From: Actinocorallia populi
GTDB taxonomy: Bacteria > Actinomycetota > Actinomycetes > Streptosporangiales > Streptosporangiaceae
NCBI RefSeq assembly: GCF_002995495.1
Contig: NZ_PVZV01000001.1
Span: forward strand, 1,341,410 to 1,405,409
DNA: 64,000 bases
Direction: 5' to 3'
Positions 34,914 to 45,089 of this stretch are shown piece by piece. The position numbers were made by a program, and so were the translations under genes. Below the pieces are notes generated by a model. It saw only the letters and a program-made list of their open reading frames with translations. It was not told the origin of the DNA and did no database searches. Numbering within the stretch: position 1 is the stretch's first letter; each line of letters opens with the position of its first letter.

Positions 34914-36307
34914 GACTCGTCGTGCGGGTCGACGTCCGGCCCCGCCGGCGCATGGACGGACGGGCGGGGCTCCTCGGGAGCCGGAGGCGCCGAGGGGATC
35001 GCCGCCGGAGGGTCGTTCATGCCCATGAGGGCGCCCACCGGTTCGCCGTCGAAGGGGTCGTCCCGGCGGGAGTTGCGGCGGGAGCGCCAGGCCAGGCCGA
35101 GGCCGGCGGTGACGAGGACGGTCCCCCCGGCGAGGATGATGATGACGAAGCCGGAGAAGCCCTCTTCCTTCTTCTCCTTCTCCTTCCGGGCCTCCTCGGC
35201 CGCCGTGGCCCTGGCGGAGTCCGGTGCGGACTTCGCGGGCACGGGCGGGGGCTCGGCGGTCGGGTCCGTGGCCGCCTGCTCGGCGGGCGAGAGGATCACC
35301 GAGTCCGTCGACTCGGCGATGCGGTGGGCGGCCAGCAGCGCCTTCCACGCGTGGACCACGCCCGAGCCGACCTGGTCGTTGCGGCCGGAGGCGGGCCGGT
35401 GGGTGGTGCCGCGTTCGAGCGCGTCCTTGATCTGGGCGGGGGTCAGGTCGGGGTAGCGGGCGCGGATGAGCGCGGCGACGCCGGTGACGATGGCGGCGGA
35501 GGCGCTGGTGCCGTCGTCGGTGGCGTAGGCGTTGTCCGGCTGGGTGGTGACGATGCCGACGCCGGGCGCCGCCACGGAGATCCACGGGTTGTGGTTGCTG
35601 GACTTCCAGTGCTTGAACGACTTGTCCACCGCGCCCACGGCGATGACGTTGTCGTAGGCGGCGGGGAAGTTGCGGCGGTTCTCGTCGGCCCCGTCGTTGC
35701 CCATGGACGCGATGACGACGACGCCCTTGGAGGCGGCGTAGTCGATGGCCTCCTGCTCGGTCTCGCTGCCGGTGTAGTCGGCCTTGCCGCCGCCGAGGGA
35801 CATGTTGATGACCTTGGCGCCGTTGTCGACGGCGTGGCGGATGCCCTTGGCCATCGCGTCCTTGTTCATCTCCAGGAACTGCTTCTTGTTCCGGGCGGGG
35901 TCCTTGTTCTCCCAGGTCACCTTGAGGGAGAGGATCCTCGCGCCGGGCGCGACGCCCATGACGCCGTCGCCGCGGTTCGCGCCGTGGCCGCGCCCGGCGA
36001 TGATGCCGGCCATCGCGGTGCCGTGCAGCGCCCAGTACCTGCTGTCCGGAGGGGTGCTGCGCCCGGTGTAGTCGGGCCCGGTGATGACCTTGCCCTTGAG
36101 GTCGGGGTGGGTGGGGTCGACGCCGGTGTCCAGGACCGCGACGGTCACGCCCGCGCCCCTGGAGTACTTCCAGGTCTTGTTGAGCTGCAGGTTCTTGTGG
36201 ATCCACTGCATGTCGCGGATCTGGTCGGCGTGGGCGGCCGCCGGTACCAGCACTCCGGGGGTGCAGGCGAGAAGGGCGAGGATGGGCAGTGCCGCGCGCG
36301 CCCGCAT
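34892..36307 (-). CDS. mycP: Mycosin-type subtilisin protease (type VII secretion associated)
   Basis: 471 residues. Signal peptide (1-27, cut near AHADQ), S8 protease domain with the triad in VAVLDTGVD (Asp), LHGTAMAGII (His) and GTSASAAIVTG (Ser), oxyanion Asn in SMGNDGAD, then a linker and a C-terminal transmembrane helix (about 405-425, FSGFVIIILAGGTVLVTA) with a short acidic cytoplasmic tail. This is the mycosin layout: membrane-anchored protease with catalytic domain outside. No EccC/EccD/Esx genes lie in the window, so it is an orphan. GAGGAGGT before ATG 36307 decides the start. Confidence 0.88.
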   Translation of the reverse strand: MRARAALPILALLACTPGVLVPAAAHADQIRDMQWIHKNLQLNKTWKYSRGAGVTVAVLDTGVDPTHPDLKGKVITGPDYTGRSTPPDSRYWALHGTAMAGIIAGRGHGANRGDGVMGVAPGARILSLKVTWENKDPARNKKQFLEMNKDAMAKGIRHAVDNGAKVINMSLGGGKADYTGSETEQEAIDYAASKGVVVIASMGNDGADENRRNFPAAYDNVIAVGAVDKSFKHWKSSNHNPWISVAAPGVGIVTTQPDNAYATDDGTSASAAIVTGVAALIRARYPDLTPAQIKDALERGTTHRPASGRNDQVGSGVVHAWKALLAAHRIAESTDSVILSPAEQAATDPTAEPPPVPAKSAPDSARATAAEEARKEKEKKEEGFSGFVIIILAGGTVLVTAGLGLAWRSRRNSRRDDPFDGEPVGALMGMNDPPAAIPSAPPAPEEPRPSVHAPAGPDVDPHDESYRPPWA

Positions 36308-36377
36308 GCGGACCTCCTCATTCATCGTGGATGGGACATTGTGCCATGGGCGTCGGGAGCTCCCCGCGTCCGGCCGC

Positions 36378-36905
36378 TCACCGAGAGTCCTCCACCCGGG
36401 AGAAGATCTCGCAGAGGTCGCCGGAGTCCAGGGGCTCGGCGCAGACGCCTTCGGTGAAGGCCGTGAGCAGCCTGGCGAACTCCCTGCGGTCGGCCTCGGG
36501 CCAGGTCCGCATCACCCTGGAGACGTAGGCGTTGCGGTGCTCGTCGGCGGATTCCAGCACCCGCAGGCCGGTCTCGGTCAGCTGGAGGTCGGCCCGCCGC
36601 GCGTCGGAGGTGGACGGGCGGCGCGTGACGAAGCCCGCGTCGATGGCGTGCCCGACGAGCCGGGACGCGGTCGAGGGGTCGATCTCCAGCCGTTCGGCGA
36701 CGGCTCCGACCGTGACTTCGCCGCCGCACGCGCCGAGCCGTCCGACGGCGGTGACGACCATGAGGTTGGACAGCTGGAGCGGGCGGCTCCCCGGCGTCTG
36801 CTCCCCGACCTTGCGCACCAGATCGGGGCGGGCCCAGACCCGGCGCAGCCGCAGCAGGGAGCTCCCGATCCGGGAGGGCACGGAATCGTCGGCGGAGGTC
36901 TGCAT
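36378..36905 (-). CDS. MarR-family transcriptional regulator
   Basis: 175 residues. Winged-helix (TVGAVAERLEIDPSTASRLVGHAIDAG, wing with DARRADLQLTETG), flanked by dimerisation helices at both ends. Ligand unknown. Upstream of and in the same direction as the mycosin gene, 70 bases away, so the two may be cotranscribed. Confidence 0.88.
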   Translation of the reverse strand: MQTSADDSVPSRIGSSLLRLRRVWARPDLVRKVGEQTPGSRPLQLSNLMVVTAVGRLGACGGEVTVGAVAERLEIDPSTASRLVGHAIDAGFVTRRPSTSDARRADLQLTETGLRVLESADEHRNAYVSRVMRTWPEADRREFARLLTAFTEGVCAEPLDSGDLCEIFSRVEDSR

Positions 36906-37384
36906 CAGGCCTTCCCGAGGGTCGGGGGCCGCGCCGGACGGGAGGGGGCACGGCAGGTCTTCACCTGCACGCTACAGGCGTCTCCCCGTTTCGCGCACGG
37001 GCCCCGGGACGCGGCGGACGTCCCGTCCGGGATCACGTTAATCGTTTTCCTCCCGGGCGCGTTCCGTCACCTGTCCATTCATGATCTCTTTTCACCGTCA
37101 TATTTCTTCGCAAACCATGATCGGATGCGAAAAGCGGTGACTTCGTCGACACGCTCCGCAGAGCAGCAGGTCAGCGCCTCGCGGCCGGTACGGATGTGAG
37201 CGAAGTGACAGCCGGGAAACGGGCGGGAAGAGGGAAGCCGGGGAAGGGGGAAAACCGGGGGGCCACCGGGTGGATAACCGCGTAGATGGACGGCCGGAAT
37301 GGCAGCCAGGTGTCAGATGGGCCCGCTAGAGTGATGCGCCAAACCCGGACGACGGGCTCACAACCCCATGGAAAGGGACCCCCG
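36906..37384. other. Intergenic region upstream of the DUF3263 gene
   Basis: About 480 bases, no gene. An inverted repeat TTCGCA...TGCGAA (near 37107-37132) and promoter sequences for the divergent MarR and DUF3263 genes presumably lie here; no certain -10 seen. Confidence 0.4.
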
Positions 37385-37720
37385 ATGAACGCGGCCGATG
37401 TTCCCGAAGAAGATCCCGCGTCCGGCGCGGCCGGCGCCGATCAGGACGACCCGCGTGCCTTCCCCTCAGACCTCCTGTCCGACCGGGACCGCAAGATCCT
37501 CGCCTTCGAGCGGCAGTGGTGGAAGCACGCGGGCGCCAAGGAGCAGGCGATCCGCGAGGCCTTCGAGATGTCCTCGACCCGCTACTACCAGTTGCTCAAC
37601 CTCGTCATCGACCGGCCGGAGGCGCTCGCCCACGACCCCATGCTGGTCAAGCGCCTGCGCAAGGTGCGGGCGCAGCGCCAGCGGCAGCGCGCCGCGCGCC
37701 GTTTCGGCTTCAACCCCTGA
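37385..37720 (+). CDS. DUF3263 protein
   Basis: 111 residues. Matches DUF3263 (LSDRDRKILAFERQWWKHAGAKEQAIREAF, with helix-turn-helix-like STRYYQLLNLVIDRPEALAHDP), a small actinomycete family probably DNA binding. AAAGGGACC precedes the ATG. Located upstream of otsB, as in other actinomycetes. Confidence 0.88.
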   Translation: MNAADVPEEDPASGAAGADQDDPRAFPSDLLSDRDRKILAFERQWWKHAGAKEQAIREAFEMSSTRYYQLLNLVIDRPEALAHDPMLVKRLRKVRAQRQRQRAARRFGFNP

Positions 37721-37813
37721 ATCCGCCGGACAGGGGCGGCTCCCGGACCTCCGGGGAAGGCGGGTGTTCCCGCTTCGCCGCGGCCGCCCGGCCTTCTTGA
37801 GAGACTGGGAGGC

Positions 37814-38581
37814 GTGACCGTACTCGCGCCGCTCCTCAAAGACCCCGGCAAGGCGCTCGTCGCCCTCGACTTCGACGGCACTCTCGCGCCCATCGTCCCC
37901 GATCCCGCGCAGGCCAGGGCGCTGCCCGAGGTGGCACCCGTGCTGGCGAGGCTGGCTCCCGTCCTGCGCTCCATCGTCATCATCACCGGACGCCCGGCGG
38001 CGCTGGCCGTCGAGTACGGCGGCCTCGCCGGCGTCCGCAACCTCACGGTCCTGGGCCAGTACGGGCTGGAGCGCTGGTCGGAGGGCGGGCTGGTGAGCCC
38101 GCCCGAGCACCCGGGCGTGACCGAGGCCCGCCGCAAGCTGCCCCTCCTGCTGGAGCGCGCCCCCGAAGGCGTGCACCTGGAGGACAAGGGGCACGCCCTG
38201 GCGGTGCACACCCGCCGGGCGGCCGAGCCGGAGGTGGCGCTGGAGCGGCTGCGCTCGATCGTCGCCGCGCTGGCCGAGCGCACCGGCCTGGTCGTCGAGC
38301 CGGGGCGGCTGGTGCTGGAGCTGCGTCCGCCGGGCATGGACAAGGGCAGGGCGCTCACCGCGTTCGCCGCCGAGGTGGGGGCGGGCTCCGTCCTGGTCGC
38401 CGGCGACGACCTGGGCGACCTGGCGGCCTTCGACGCCGCCGACGCCCTGGGCGTGCCCGCGGTGAAGGTCTGCAGCGGCTCGGACGAGGTCACCGCGCTG
38501 GCCGAGCGCGCCGACATCGTGGTCGACGGGCCGCGCGGCGTGGTGGCACTGCTGGGCGAACTCGCCGACGCCGTGACCTGA
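37814..38581 (+). CDS. otsB: Trehalose-6-phosphate phosphatase
   Basis: 255 residues. HAD-family with motif I DFDGTLAPIV (nucleophile Asp about residue 19), TGRPAA, and motif IV GDDLGDLAAF. Dephosphorylates trehalose-6-phosphate from OtsA, the osmoprotectant/trehalose pathway. GTG 37814 is the start. The partner otsA lies 13 kb away on the opposite strand. Confidence 0.9.
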   Translation: MTVLAPLLKDPGKALVALDFDGTLAPIVPDPAQARALPEVAPVLARLAPVLRSIVIITGRPAALAVEYGGLAGVRNLTVLGQYGLERWSEGGLVSPPEHPGVTEARRKLPLLLERAPEGVHLEDKGHALAVHTRRAAEPEVALERLRSIVAALAERTGLVVEPGRLVLELRPPGMDKGRALTAFAAEVGAGSVLVAGDDLGDLAAFDAADALGVPAVKVCSGSDEVTALAERADIVVDGPRGVVALLGELADAVT

Positions 38582-38673
38582 AGAAATTTCATGAACTAGC
38601 CACCGGGCGGTCGGTGGTTCTATGGTTTCGGCCACACTGGAGACCATTGACCGATCGACGACCTGGGGGTGCC

Positions 38674-40272
38674 ATGCCCGAGGCGGAGCCGCTGCGGCCG
38701 GGCGATCCGGTGCGGCTCGGTCCCTACCGTCTGCTCGGCAGGCTCGGCGAGGGCGGCCAGGGCGTGGTCTACCTGGCGCTGGCCGGGCCGGGCCGGCAGG
38801 TGGCGCTCAAGCTGCTGCACACCCGCCTCACCGGCAACCCCCAGGCCCGCCACGCGTTCGCGCGGGAACTGGCCGCGGCGCAGAAGGTCGACCCGTTCTG
38901 CACCGCCCGGGTGCTCGCCGCCGACGTGGAGGGCGACGTCCCCTACATCGTCAGCGAGTACATCCACGGGCTGTCCCTCAAGCGGATGGTGGAGAAGTGG
39001 GGGCCGCGCAAGGACACCCAGCTCCACCGGCTGGCCATCGGGACGGCCACCGCGCTGGCCGCCATCCACAAGGTCGGGGTGGTGCACCGCGACTTCAAGC
39101 CGTCCAACGTGCTGCTGGGCCCCGACGGGCCGCGCGTCATCGACTTCGGCGTGGCCCGCGCCATGGACCTGATGACCGCCCCGTCCAGCGGCGGGCCGAT
39201 CGGCACCCCCGCCTACATGGCGCCCGAGCAGTTCTCCAACACCCCCGCGGACACCTCCGCGGACGTGTTCGCGTGGGCCTCCACCCTCGTCTACGCCTCC
39301 TGCGGCGAGCCGCCGTTCGGCGACGACTCCATCTCGACGGTCATCAACCGCATCCTGCACGTCGACCCGGACCTCGGCGGCCTCACCGGCGGCCTGCGCG
39401 AGCTGGCCGCGGCCTGCCTGGTCAAGGATCCGAGGAGCCGACCGACCGCCGAGCAGCTCGTGCTCGACCTCATCGGATCGGGCGGGCAGGAGCGGGAGCT
39501 GCCCGTCCCGCCGCCGCCCGTGTCCCTCACGCCTTCGGCGTCCCCGGCGCCCCCGGTGTCCCAGGTGCCCGCGGTGCGGCCGCCCGCCGGATCCGCCGCG
39601 CAGCCGACGGTGTCCCGCGCCGAGATCCGGGCGGTGCAGCGGGCGCAGCGGCGCGGCGGCAGGGCCAAGGCGGGACTCCTCCTGCTGGCGGGCGCGCTGT
39701 CCGGGGCGCTGGCGCTCGGCGCGGTCATGGCCTGGCCGTCCGGGGGCGAGCAGAACCCGCGGCCGGGGCGGACGGCGGCGGGCACCGCCCCCGCCGAGGC
39801 GATGCCGAAGCTCGGCCCGGTGATGGAGCTGAGCTCCACCGACGGTTACGGCTACACGCTCGCCGCCGTGAAGGGCGGCACCGAGGAGATCGGCGGGGAC
39901 GAGTACGCCTACATCGACTACATGATTGCCAACGTCCAGGAGCAGCCGGTTCCGCTGGAGAAGCCCGGCGACCTCTTCCTCTCCCGGGACAAGGCGCCCG
40001 AGGGCGTGCCGTGCGCCCCCCAGCCCGGCGCGCCCGCCGACCGCTGCACGGTCGGGAACGCCACCACCGTCCGCGCGGTCCTGGGCGACTCCCAGCCGAT
40101 CATGATGATCGACGGCGAGGAGCACATGGCGGCCGGATCGTCCTACCTCCTGCGGGTGCGCACCCTGGATCCCGTCGCGAAGGGGCTCACCGAGGCGGAC
40201 CTGGGGCTGTACGTCTGGGAAGTTCGCTTCGTCGCCGACCGGATGGCACGGCATCTTGAGTTCCCCGAATAA
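38674..40272 (+). CDS. Membrane Ser/Thr protein kinase (active-type)
   Basis: 532 residues. Kinase domain at about 15-270: Gly loop GRLGEGGQGVVYLA, VAIK-type Lys46, HRDFKPSN with catalytic Asp140 and Lys142, DFG in VIDFGVA, and APE as MAPEQF. A Pro-rich linker, one transmembrane helix (about 340-362), and an extracytoplasmic beta-sandwich-like domain (about 390-520, with two cysteines near the middle) that may sense a ligand. No PASTA repeats. Tandem paralogue of the next gene. Confidence 0.9.
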   Translation: MPEAEPLRPGDPVRLGPYRLLGRLGEGGQGVVYLALAGPGRQVALKLLHTRLTGNPQARHAFARELAAAQKVDPFCTARVLAADVEGDVPYIVSEYIHGLSLKRMVEKWGPRKDTQLHRLAIGTATALAAIHKVGVVHRDFKPSNVLLGPDGPRVIDFGVARAMDLMTAPSSGGPIGTPAYMAPEQFSNTPADTSADVFAWASTLVYASCGEPPFGDDSISTVINRILHVDPDLGGLTGGLRELAAACLVKDPRSRPTAEQLVLDLIGSGGQERELPVPPPPVSLTPSASPAPPVSQVPAVRPPAGSAAQPTVSRAEIRAVQRAQRRGGRAKAGLLLLAGALSGALALGAVMAWPSGGEQNPRPGRTAAGTAPAEAMPKLGPVMELSSTDGYGYTLAAVKGGTEEIGGDEYAYIDYMIANVQEQPVPLEKPGDLFLSRDKAPEGVPCAPQPGAPADRCTVGNATTVRAVLGDSQPIMMIDGEEHMAAGSSYLLRVRTLDPVAKGLTEADLGLYVWEVRFVADRMARHLEFPE

Positions 40273-40336
40273 CCCTGGCCGCACCCGGCCAGACGGTCCG
40301 GCTTACGCGCACCCCCGCCGGGCGAATATTCCGGGC

Positions 40337-41818
40337 ATGGAAGACCTCCTGCCCGCCGATCCCGAGGCGATCGGCCCCTACGGGCTGCTGGCCCGGCTGG
40401 GGCGCGGTCCCAAGGGCGTGGTCTACCTGGGCGAGCGCGAAGGCGGGCTGGCGGCGGTGAAGCTGCTGCACGCCGGGTTCGGCGGCGCGCACTGGCTGCG
40501 CACGCGGTTCGCCCAGGAGCTGGCCGCCGCCCAGCGCGTGGAGGACCCCGGCGTGGCCCGGGTGCTCGGCGCCGGCCTGGAGCGCGGCGTGCCCTGGGTG
40601 GCCTCGGAGTACGTGCGCGGCCTGTCGCTGCGCGACGTGGTCGAGGGCGCGGGGCCGCGGACGGGACCGCCCCTGGACCGGCTGGCCATCGGGACGGCCG
40701 GGGCGCTGTGGGCGATGCACCGCGCCGGGGTGATCCACCGGGACCTCGGGCCCGGCAACGTGCTGCTCGACTCCGGCGGCCCCCGCGTGATCGACTTCGG
40801 CTACGGCCCGGCGCTGGACGCGGTCGGCGGGCGCGGCATGCCGGGCGGCCCGGCGTTCCGCGCGCCCGAGCAGGTGTCCGGGGCGGAGATCGGCTCGGCC
40901 GTGGACGTGTGGGGCTGGGCCTGCCTGGTGGCGTACGCGGCCACCGGGAGACCGCCGTTCGGCGGCGGTCCCGCCGCCGAGGTGGTCGAGCGCATCCTGC
41001 ACGGCGAACCCGACCTCGCCGGGTTCGAGGGCCTGGACGGCAGGCTGCGCCACCTGGTGGAGGACTGCCTGGCCAAGTCGCCGCGGGAACGCCCCTCGGC
41101 CCAGCGGCTGCTGCTGGAGCTGAACGGCACGACCGCGCCGTCCGCGCGCTCCTGGCCGTCCCTGCCGGTGATGCGGGTACCGCCGCGGCGGCCGCAGCCG
41201 AAGGTCGAGCCGATCCACCCGCACCTGGGCCTGAACGGCATGCCGACGATGCCGCTGCGCCCGCTGCTGGTCGCCGCCTCGGCGATGATCCTGGTGGTGT
41301 TCGGCGGCGCGGTGGTCACCTGGAACGACGACCGCCAGGAGGTCGTCACACAGCAGGCCGCGGCGGCCTCGCAGGCGGCGCCCGTGGAGCTCAACGGCCC
41401 CTACCGCATCAAGGCGCTGCGCGGCGGGACGTCCGGGACGCGGGCCTTCATCGAGTACGAGCTGGCCAACACCGCCCGCAGGCCGGTGACGCTGGAGACG
41501 CCGGGCGAGCTGCTCATCCGCTCCGAGGCGCTGCCGGCGGCGGTCAGGGCCCGGTGCCAGCCGGTGCGGGGCATGTGCGCGCTGCGCACCGGCACCGTGG
41601 TGGTCGACCGGCTGAAGGACACGCCCGTCCCCGGGGTGGGGGAGAACGGCTCCCTGACCATGCCGCCGAAGGCCAGGTACGTGCTGCGGGTCTCCACCGC
41701 CGAGTCCGTCGGCGCGGAGCTGGCCCAGCACGACCTCGGCCTGTACGTGCTGGACCCGAAGTTCAGTGAGAAGGCGCTGACCCTGCCCTTCAAGCGGGTC
41801 AAGCGGGCTTCGGAGTGA
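40337..41818 (+). CDS. Membrane Ser/Thr kinase-like protein (degenerate catalytic loop)
   Basis: 493 residues. Same layout as the preceding gene: kinase domain (about 12-265), transmembrane helix (about 312-332), extracytoplasmic domain with C..C pair ([14 protein letters not shown]). Gly loop [17 protein letters not shown] and AVKLL lysine are present, but the catalytic loop reads HRDLGPGN: Gly138 replaces the conserved Lys. DFG is kept (VIDFGYG). The activation loop is short. Reduced activity or pseudokinase is plausible. Possibly leaderless, with AATATT near 40325. Confidence 0.88.
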   Translation: MEDLLPADPEAIGPYGLLARLGRGPKGVVYLGEREGGLAAVKLLHAGFGGAHWLRTRFAQELAAAQRVEDPGVARVLGAGLERGVPWVASEYVRGLSLRDVVEGAGPRTGPPLDRLAIGTAGALWAMHRAGVIHRDLGPGNVLLDSGGPRVIDFGYGPALDAVGGRGMPGGPAFRAPEQVSGAEIGSAVDVWGWACLVAYAATGRPPFGGGPAAEVVERILHGEPDLAGFEGLDGRLRHLVEDCLAKSPRERPSAQRLLLELNGTTAPSARSWPSLPVMRVPPRRPQPKVEPIHPHLGLNGMPTMPLRPLLVAASAMILVVFGGAVVTWNDDRQEVVTQQAAAASQAAPVELNGPYRIKALRGGTSGTRAFIEYELANTARRPVTLETPGELLIRSEALPAAVRARCQPVRGMCALRTGTVVVDRLKDTPVPGVGENGSLTMPPKARYVLRVSTAESVGAELAQHDLGLYVLDPKFSEKALTLPFKRVKRASE

Positions 41819-41837
41819 GAACCGCCCGGGGCAGGGC

Positions 41838-43016
41838 ATGGATCCGGGCATGGAGAAGACGACCTGCGCCATCGCGGGAGGCGGCCCGGCGGGGCTGATG
41901 CTGGGGCTGCTGCTGGCCCGGGCGGGGGTGGAGGTCGTCGTGCTGGAGAAACACGGCGACTTCCTGCGGGACTTCCGCGGCGACACCGTCCACCCGTCGA
42001 CCCTGGAGATCCTGGACGAGCTGGGCCTCGGCCACCGGTTCGCCGGGCTGCCCCAGCGCCGGGCGGAGCGGATGACGGCCGTCACCGACCAGGAGGAGCT
42101 GCTCGTCGCCGACCTGACGCGGTTGCGGGGACGGCACCGCTACATCGCCTTCGTCCCGCAATGGGATTTCCTGGACCTGCTGGCCGACGAGGCGCGCCGG
42201 TACCCGAACTTCACGCTGCGGATGAACTGCGAGGTCCTCGGCTTCACCGGTTCGGGGTTGCGCTACCGGGACGAGCAGGGGGAGGAGCACGTCCTGGAGG
42301 CGGTGTTGTCGGTCGCCGCGGACGGCCGCAGGTCGGTGCTGCGCGAGGGGCTTCCGCTGCGCGAGTTCGGCGCGCCGATGGACGTCGGCTGGTTCCGGAT
42401 GCCGCGCCTGGCGTCCGACCGCACCGGGCCGTTCCTGCGGGTGGGCGGCGGGGGGCGGCTCATGGTCGCCATCGACCGCGACGCCTACTGGCAGATGGGC
42501 TACGTGGTGCCCAAGGACAGCCCGGCCGGCGACCGGGAGGCGGTCGGGGCCGCGGTCGCGGAGCTGGTTCCGTGGATGGCCGGGCGCGTCGGCGAGATGG
42601 GGGAGGTCAGCACCCTGCGGGTCCAGGTCAACCGGCTGCGCCGCTGGTACCGTCCGGGCCTGCTGTGCGTGGGCGACGCCGCCCACGCGATGTCGCCGGT
42701 GCTGGGCGTCGGCATCAACCTGGCGGTCCAGGACGCCGTGGCCGCCGCGAACCTGCTGTGGGAGCCGCTGTCGAGGGGCCGGGTCGCGACCGCGGACCTG
42801 GCCGCCGTCCAGCGCCGCAGGACGCCCGCCACCGTCGCCATCCAGAGCCTGCAGCTCCTGGTCCAGCGGCGGCTCATCGCCCCCGCCCTGGCCGGGCGCT
42901 TCTCGGCCGCCCCGCTCAGGGCGATGTCGCGGCTGGGCCCGCTGACCCGCCCGGTGGTCACCCTGCTGGCCCACGGCGTCCGCCCCGAGCACGTGCGCGT
43001 CCCCGAGCGGCGCTAA
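41838..43016 (+). CDS. FAD-dependent monooxygenase
   Basis: 392 residues. PHBH-fold flavoprotein: GGGPAGLMLGLLLARAG dinucleotide-binding motif at the N-terminus, DG motif as AADGRRS, and FAD-ribityl motif GLLCVGDAAHAMSPVLGVG. Hydroxylates an aromatic or polyketide-like substrate using NAD(P)H and O2; substrate unknown. ATG 41838 with GGGGCAGGG upstream; an in-frame ATG 41850 also possible. The TnpB element begins directly after its stop. Confidence 0.9.
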   Translation: MDPGMEKTTCAIAGGGPAGLMLGLLLARAGVEVVVLEKHGDFLRDFRGDTVHPSTLEILDELGLGHRFAGLPQRRAERMTAVTDQEELLVADLTRLRGRHRYIAFVPQWDFLDLLADEARRYPNFTLRMNCEVLGFTGSGLRYRDEQGEEHVLEAVLSVAADGRRSVLREGLPLREFGAPMDVGWFRMPRLASDRTGPFLRVGGGGRLMVAIDRDAYWQMGYVVPKDSPAGDREAVGAAVAELVPWMAGRVGEMGEVSTLRVQVNRLRRWYRPGLLCVGDAAHAMSPVLGVGINLAVQDAVAAANLLWEPLSRGRVATADLAAVQRRRTPATVAIQSLQLLVQRRLIAPALAGRFSAAPLRAMSRLGPLTRPVVTLLAHGVRPEHVRVPERR

Positions 43017-43045
43017 GGACTGTTTCGAAGTAGCCGAAACAGTCC
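43017..43045. terminator. Perfect hairpin at the TnpB element end / after monooxygenase
   Basis: 11-base perfect stem GGACTGTTTCG / CGAAACAGTCC with loop AAGTAGC, starting at the first base after the monooxygenase stop. Could be the transposon's right-end hairpin (and part of an omega-RNA on the minus strand), or a plus-strand terminator. Confidence 0.65.
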
Positions 43046-43220
43046 GGTGCCCGGTGGTGTCTGTCCGGTGTGGTCCCTTTCGGGCCCCTGTCCGGGGTCG
43101 GCTCCACTGGCGTTCCGGAATTAGCCGGGCAGAGGCCCCACCCGTGCGGGTGCGGCTGCCGTCTCGTCCCCGGCCCCGCTGTCGGGCGGGGTGGGGGCGG
43201 GTGACGGTTGACCCGGCCAG
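43017..43220 (-). ncRNA. Candidate omega-RNA (TnpB guide RNA)
   Basis: In TnpB systems the guide RNA comes from the 3' end of tnpB plus the right end, with the guide being flanking DNA just outside. By position this is 43017-43220 on the minus strand, finishing at the perfect hairpin 43017-43045, and the guide would be antisense to the end of the monooxygenase gene. Inferred from family architecture only. Confidence 0.35.
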
Positions 43221-45089
43221 GGCTCCTTGCAGCCCCGGCCCGAACACGCCCAGGGCGTGCCGGGAAGAGAGGTAGTCGACCGACGCCGTACGAGGGTCGG
43301 TCTCATCGGTCCAGACGACGAACGCGCTCAGCGCTGCCGAGACCAGGTCCCGATCTCCGGTCAGTCCGCAGGCGGGGCAGTCGTGGACGCGCTGGGTGAG
43401 GGTCTTGGTCACGCGTTGTCCGCACAGGCAGTGCTGGGACAGCGCCGTGGTGAACGTCGACGCCCGCCCCAACCACCCACCGGCCGCTGCGCACTCGGTG
43501 GCCAACGTAGTGGTGAGCATGCCGGGCGCAAACACCGCGCATGCCCGCCCCCAGCGCCGGAACCAGGTGGGCAGGTGGCAGGCCTCCACCGTCAGACGCG
43601 CCCCGTGCGCTTCGACGAGCCGGGCCGCCACCGCCCGGGCCCGGGCTTGTTTGGCCTCGGTGCGCCCGGTCTGCTCGGCCCGGGTGCGGGTGCGGGTGCG
43701 CAGGGCACGGTAGCCGCCGGTCAGCCGGTCTGTGCGGTAGGAGTCGAGGGGACGGCCTGCGGCGTCGGCCCGGCGCGGACCCTTGGGCAGATCGACGTGC
43801 CGGTCCGGCAGCCCGTTGGCCTGTCTGCGTCGCTGTCGTTCGAGCTGGCGGCGTGACAGCTCGTACCGGGCTTTGTTGGCGGCGCGGCGGGAGCGCTCCA
43901 GGGCTCGGGAGCGTCGGCGGGCGGTGCGCTGCTCCCGCTCTACGGCGGCCTTCTCGACCTCGGTGAGGACGTTCTGGTCGGCCAGCACCGGTCCGTCGGC
44001 CGGATCCAGGGTGGCGGGCAGAGAGAGGACCGACAGGTTGGAGACGTTCGCGTCCACCCCGCCGACCCGATCGAGTGCGGAGGCGCGTCGTCTGCGCTCG
44101 CGGGTGGCCGGGGAGGTGTAGCCGCCGTCCAGGACCATCAGATGCGCCTCATAGACCCATCCTCCGGGTGCCGAGGCGTGGGGCCTGCGCACCAGGTCGA
44201 TCTTGTGCCAGAGCTCGGGACGATCCAGGAAGTGGCGCAGCCACCGCCACCGGCCCGCGCCCGCAGGCAGGCGCACCGGCAGCACCAGCTCGCCGCGTCC
44301 GCTGTCGGGGCCGCCGTTGAACACCACCATCAGCGGACCGTCGTAGCCCCACCATGCTCCGCGCCTCACCCCGCCCGCACCACCCGTACCACCGGCACCG
44401 GGAGGCGGCATGCGGCGGGGCTGGGCGAGTACCGGAGTTCCCGGTTGCAGGACCGAGGCCTGCGCCGGGCTGGTCACCTCGGGAGACAGGGCGGGGTGCC
44501 GGTAGGCGTCCAGATGGCCCTGCAGGCTGCCGTGCAGCCGGAACGTCTCCCACTTACGAGCCTGGGTGTGGGAGCGGGCCCGGCCCGCGATCCGCTTGTA
44601 CTCCCACCACGAACCCGTTCGGGGACGGCCCGCCCTGCGTCCGGAGGAGTCGGGGAACAGGTGGCGTTCCACCCCCGTCCACACCTCGTCGGCCTGATGC
44701 ATCACCAGCGCCTTCGAGGCGTGATGCCGCAACCAGCCCGAGGCATCCAGATGAGCGTAAGCGGCCCGCTCCAGCCCCGGGCGCGACAGGCCCAGCTGCT
44801 TGCGCCACTCCACCACATCCCTCTCGCGCCGGTGCACACCCGTCCAGAACACCGCCACCCGCGCCCGCGCATCCCGCTGCAACGCCCGCTTGATGCAGAA
44901 CATCGCCCAGAACAGCGACTCCAACCGGGCCGCAGCCTGCTCATCGACCGCCAGCGGCAGGCGGATCACCGCCACCGGACCGTCATACCGCCACGCCGCG
45001 GCCTTGTTCGCCCCACGCGTCCGGCGCCCACCGCCACGGCCGGCGGGTGTCCCCGAGGGGCCCGCGTCCGGGGTGGTGGTCGTCTTCAT
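43046..45089 (-). CDS. tnpB: TnpB-family RNA-guided nuclease/transposase-associated protein
   Basis: About 680 residues. RuvC-like nuclease: first Asp in GGVDANVSNLSVLSL, Glu in RLTVEACHLPTWFRRW, and third Asp in DRDLVSAALSAF, with a zinc finger between (CLCGQRV ... CPACGLTGD). The N-terminal half is an extended domain of the long actinomycete TnpB type. Starts ATG 45089 (TTG 45113 and ATG 45107 are alternatives). No stop codon occurs in frame before the element's right end at 43017; the frame stays open as far as 41799, antisense to the monooxygenase. So the true C-terminus is unclear and I cut the call at the hairpin. Confidence 0.75.

Noticed and set aside
41799..43016. The part of the minus-strand frame running through the monooxygenase as C-terminal extension of TnpB
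   Set aside because: It is antisense to an intact flavoprotein gene; GC-rich antisense frames often lack stops.
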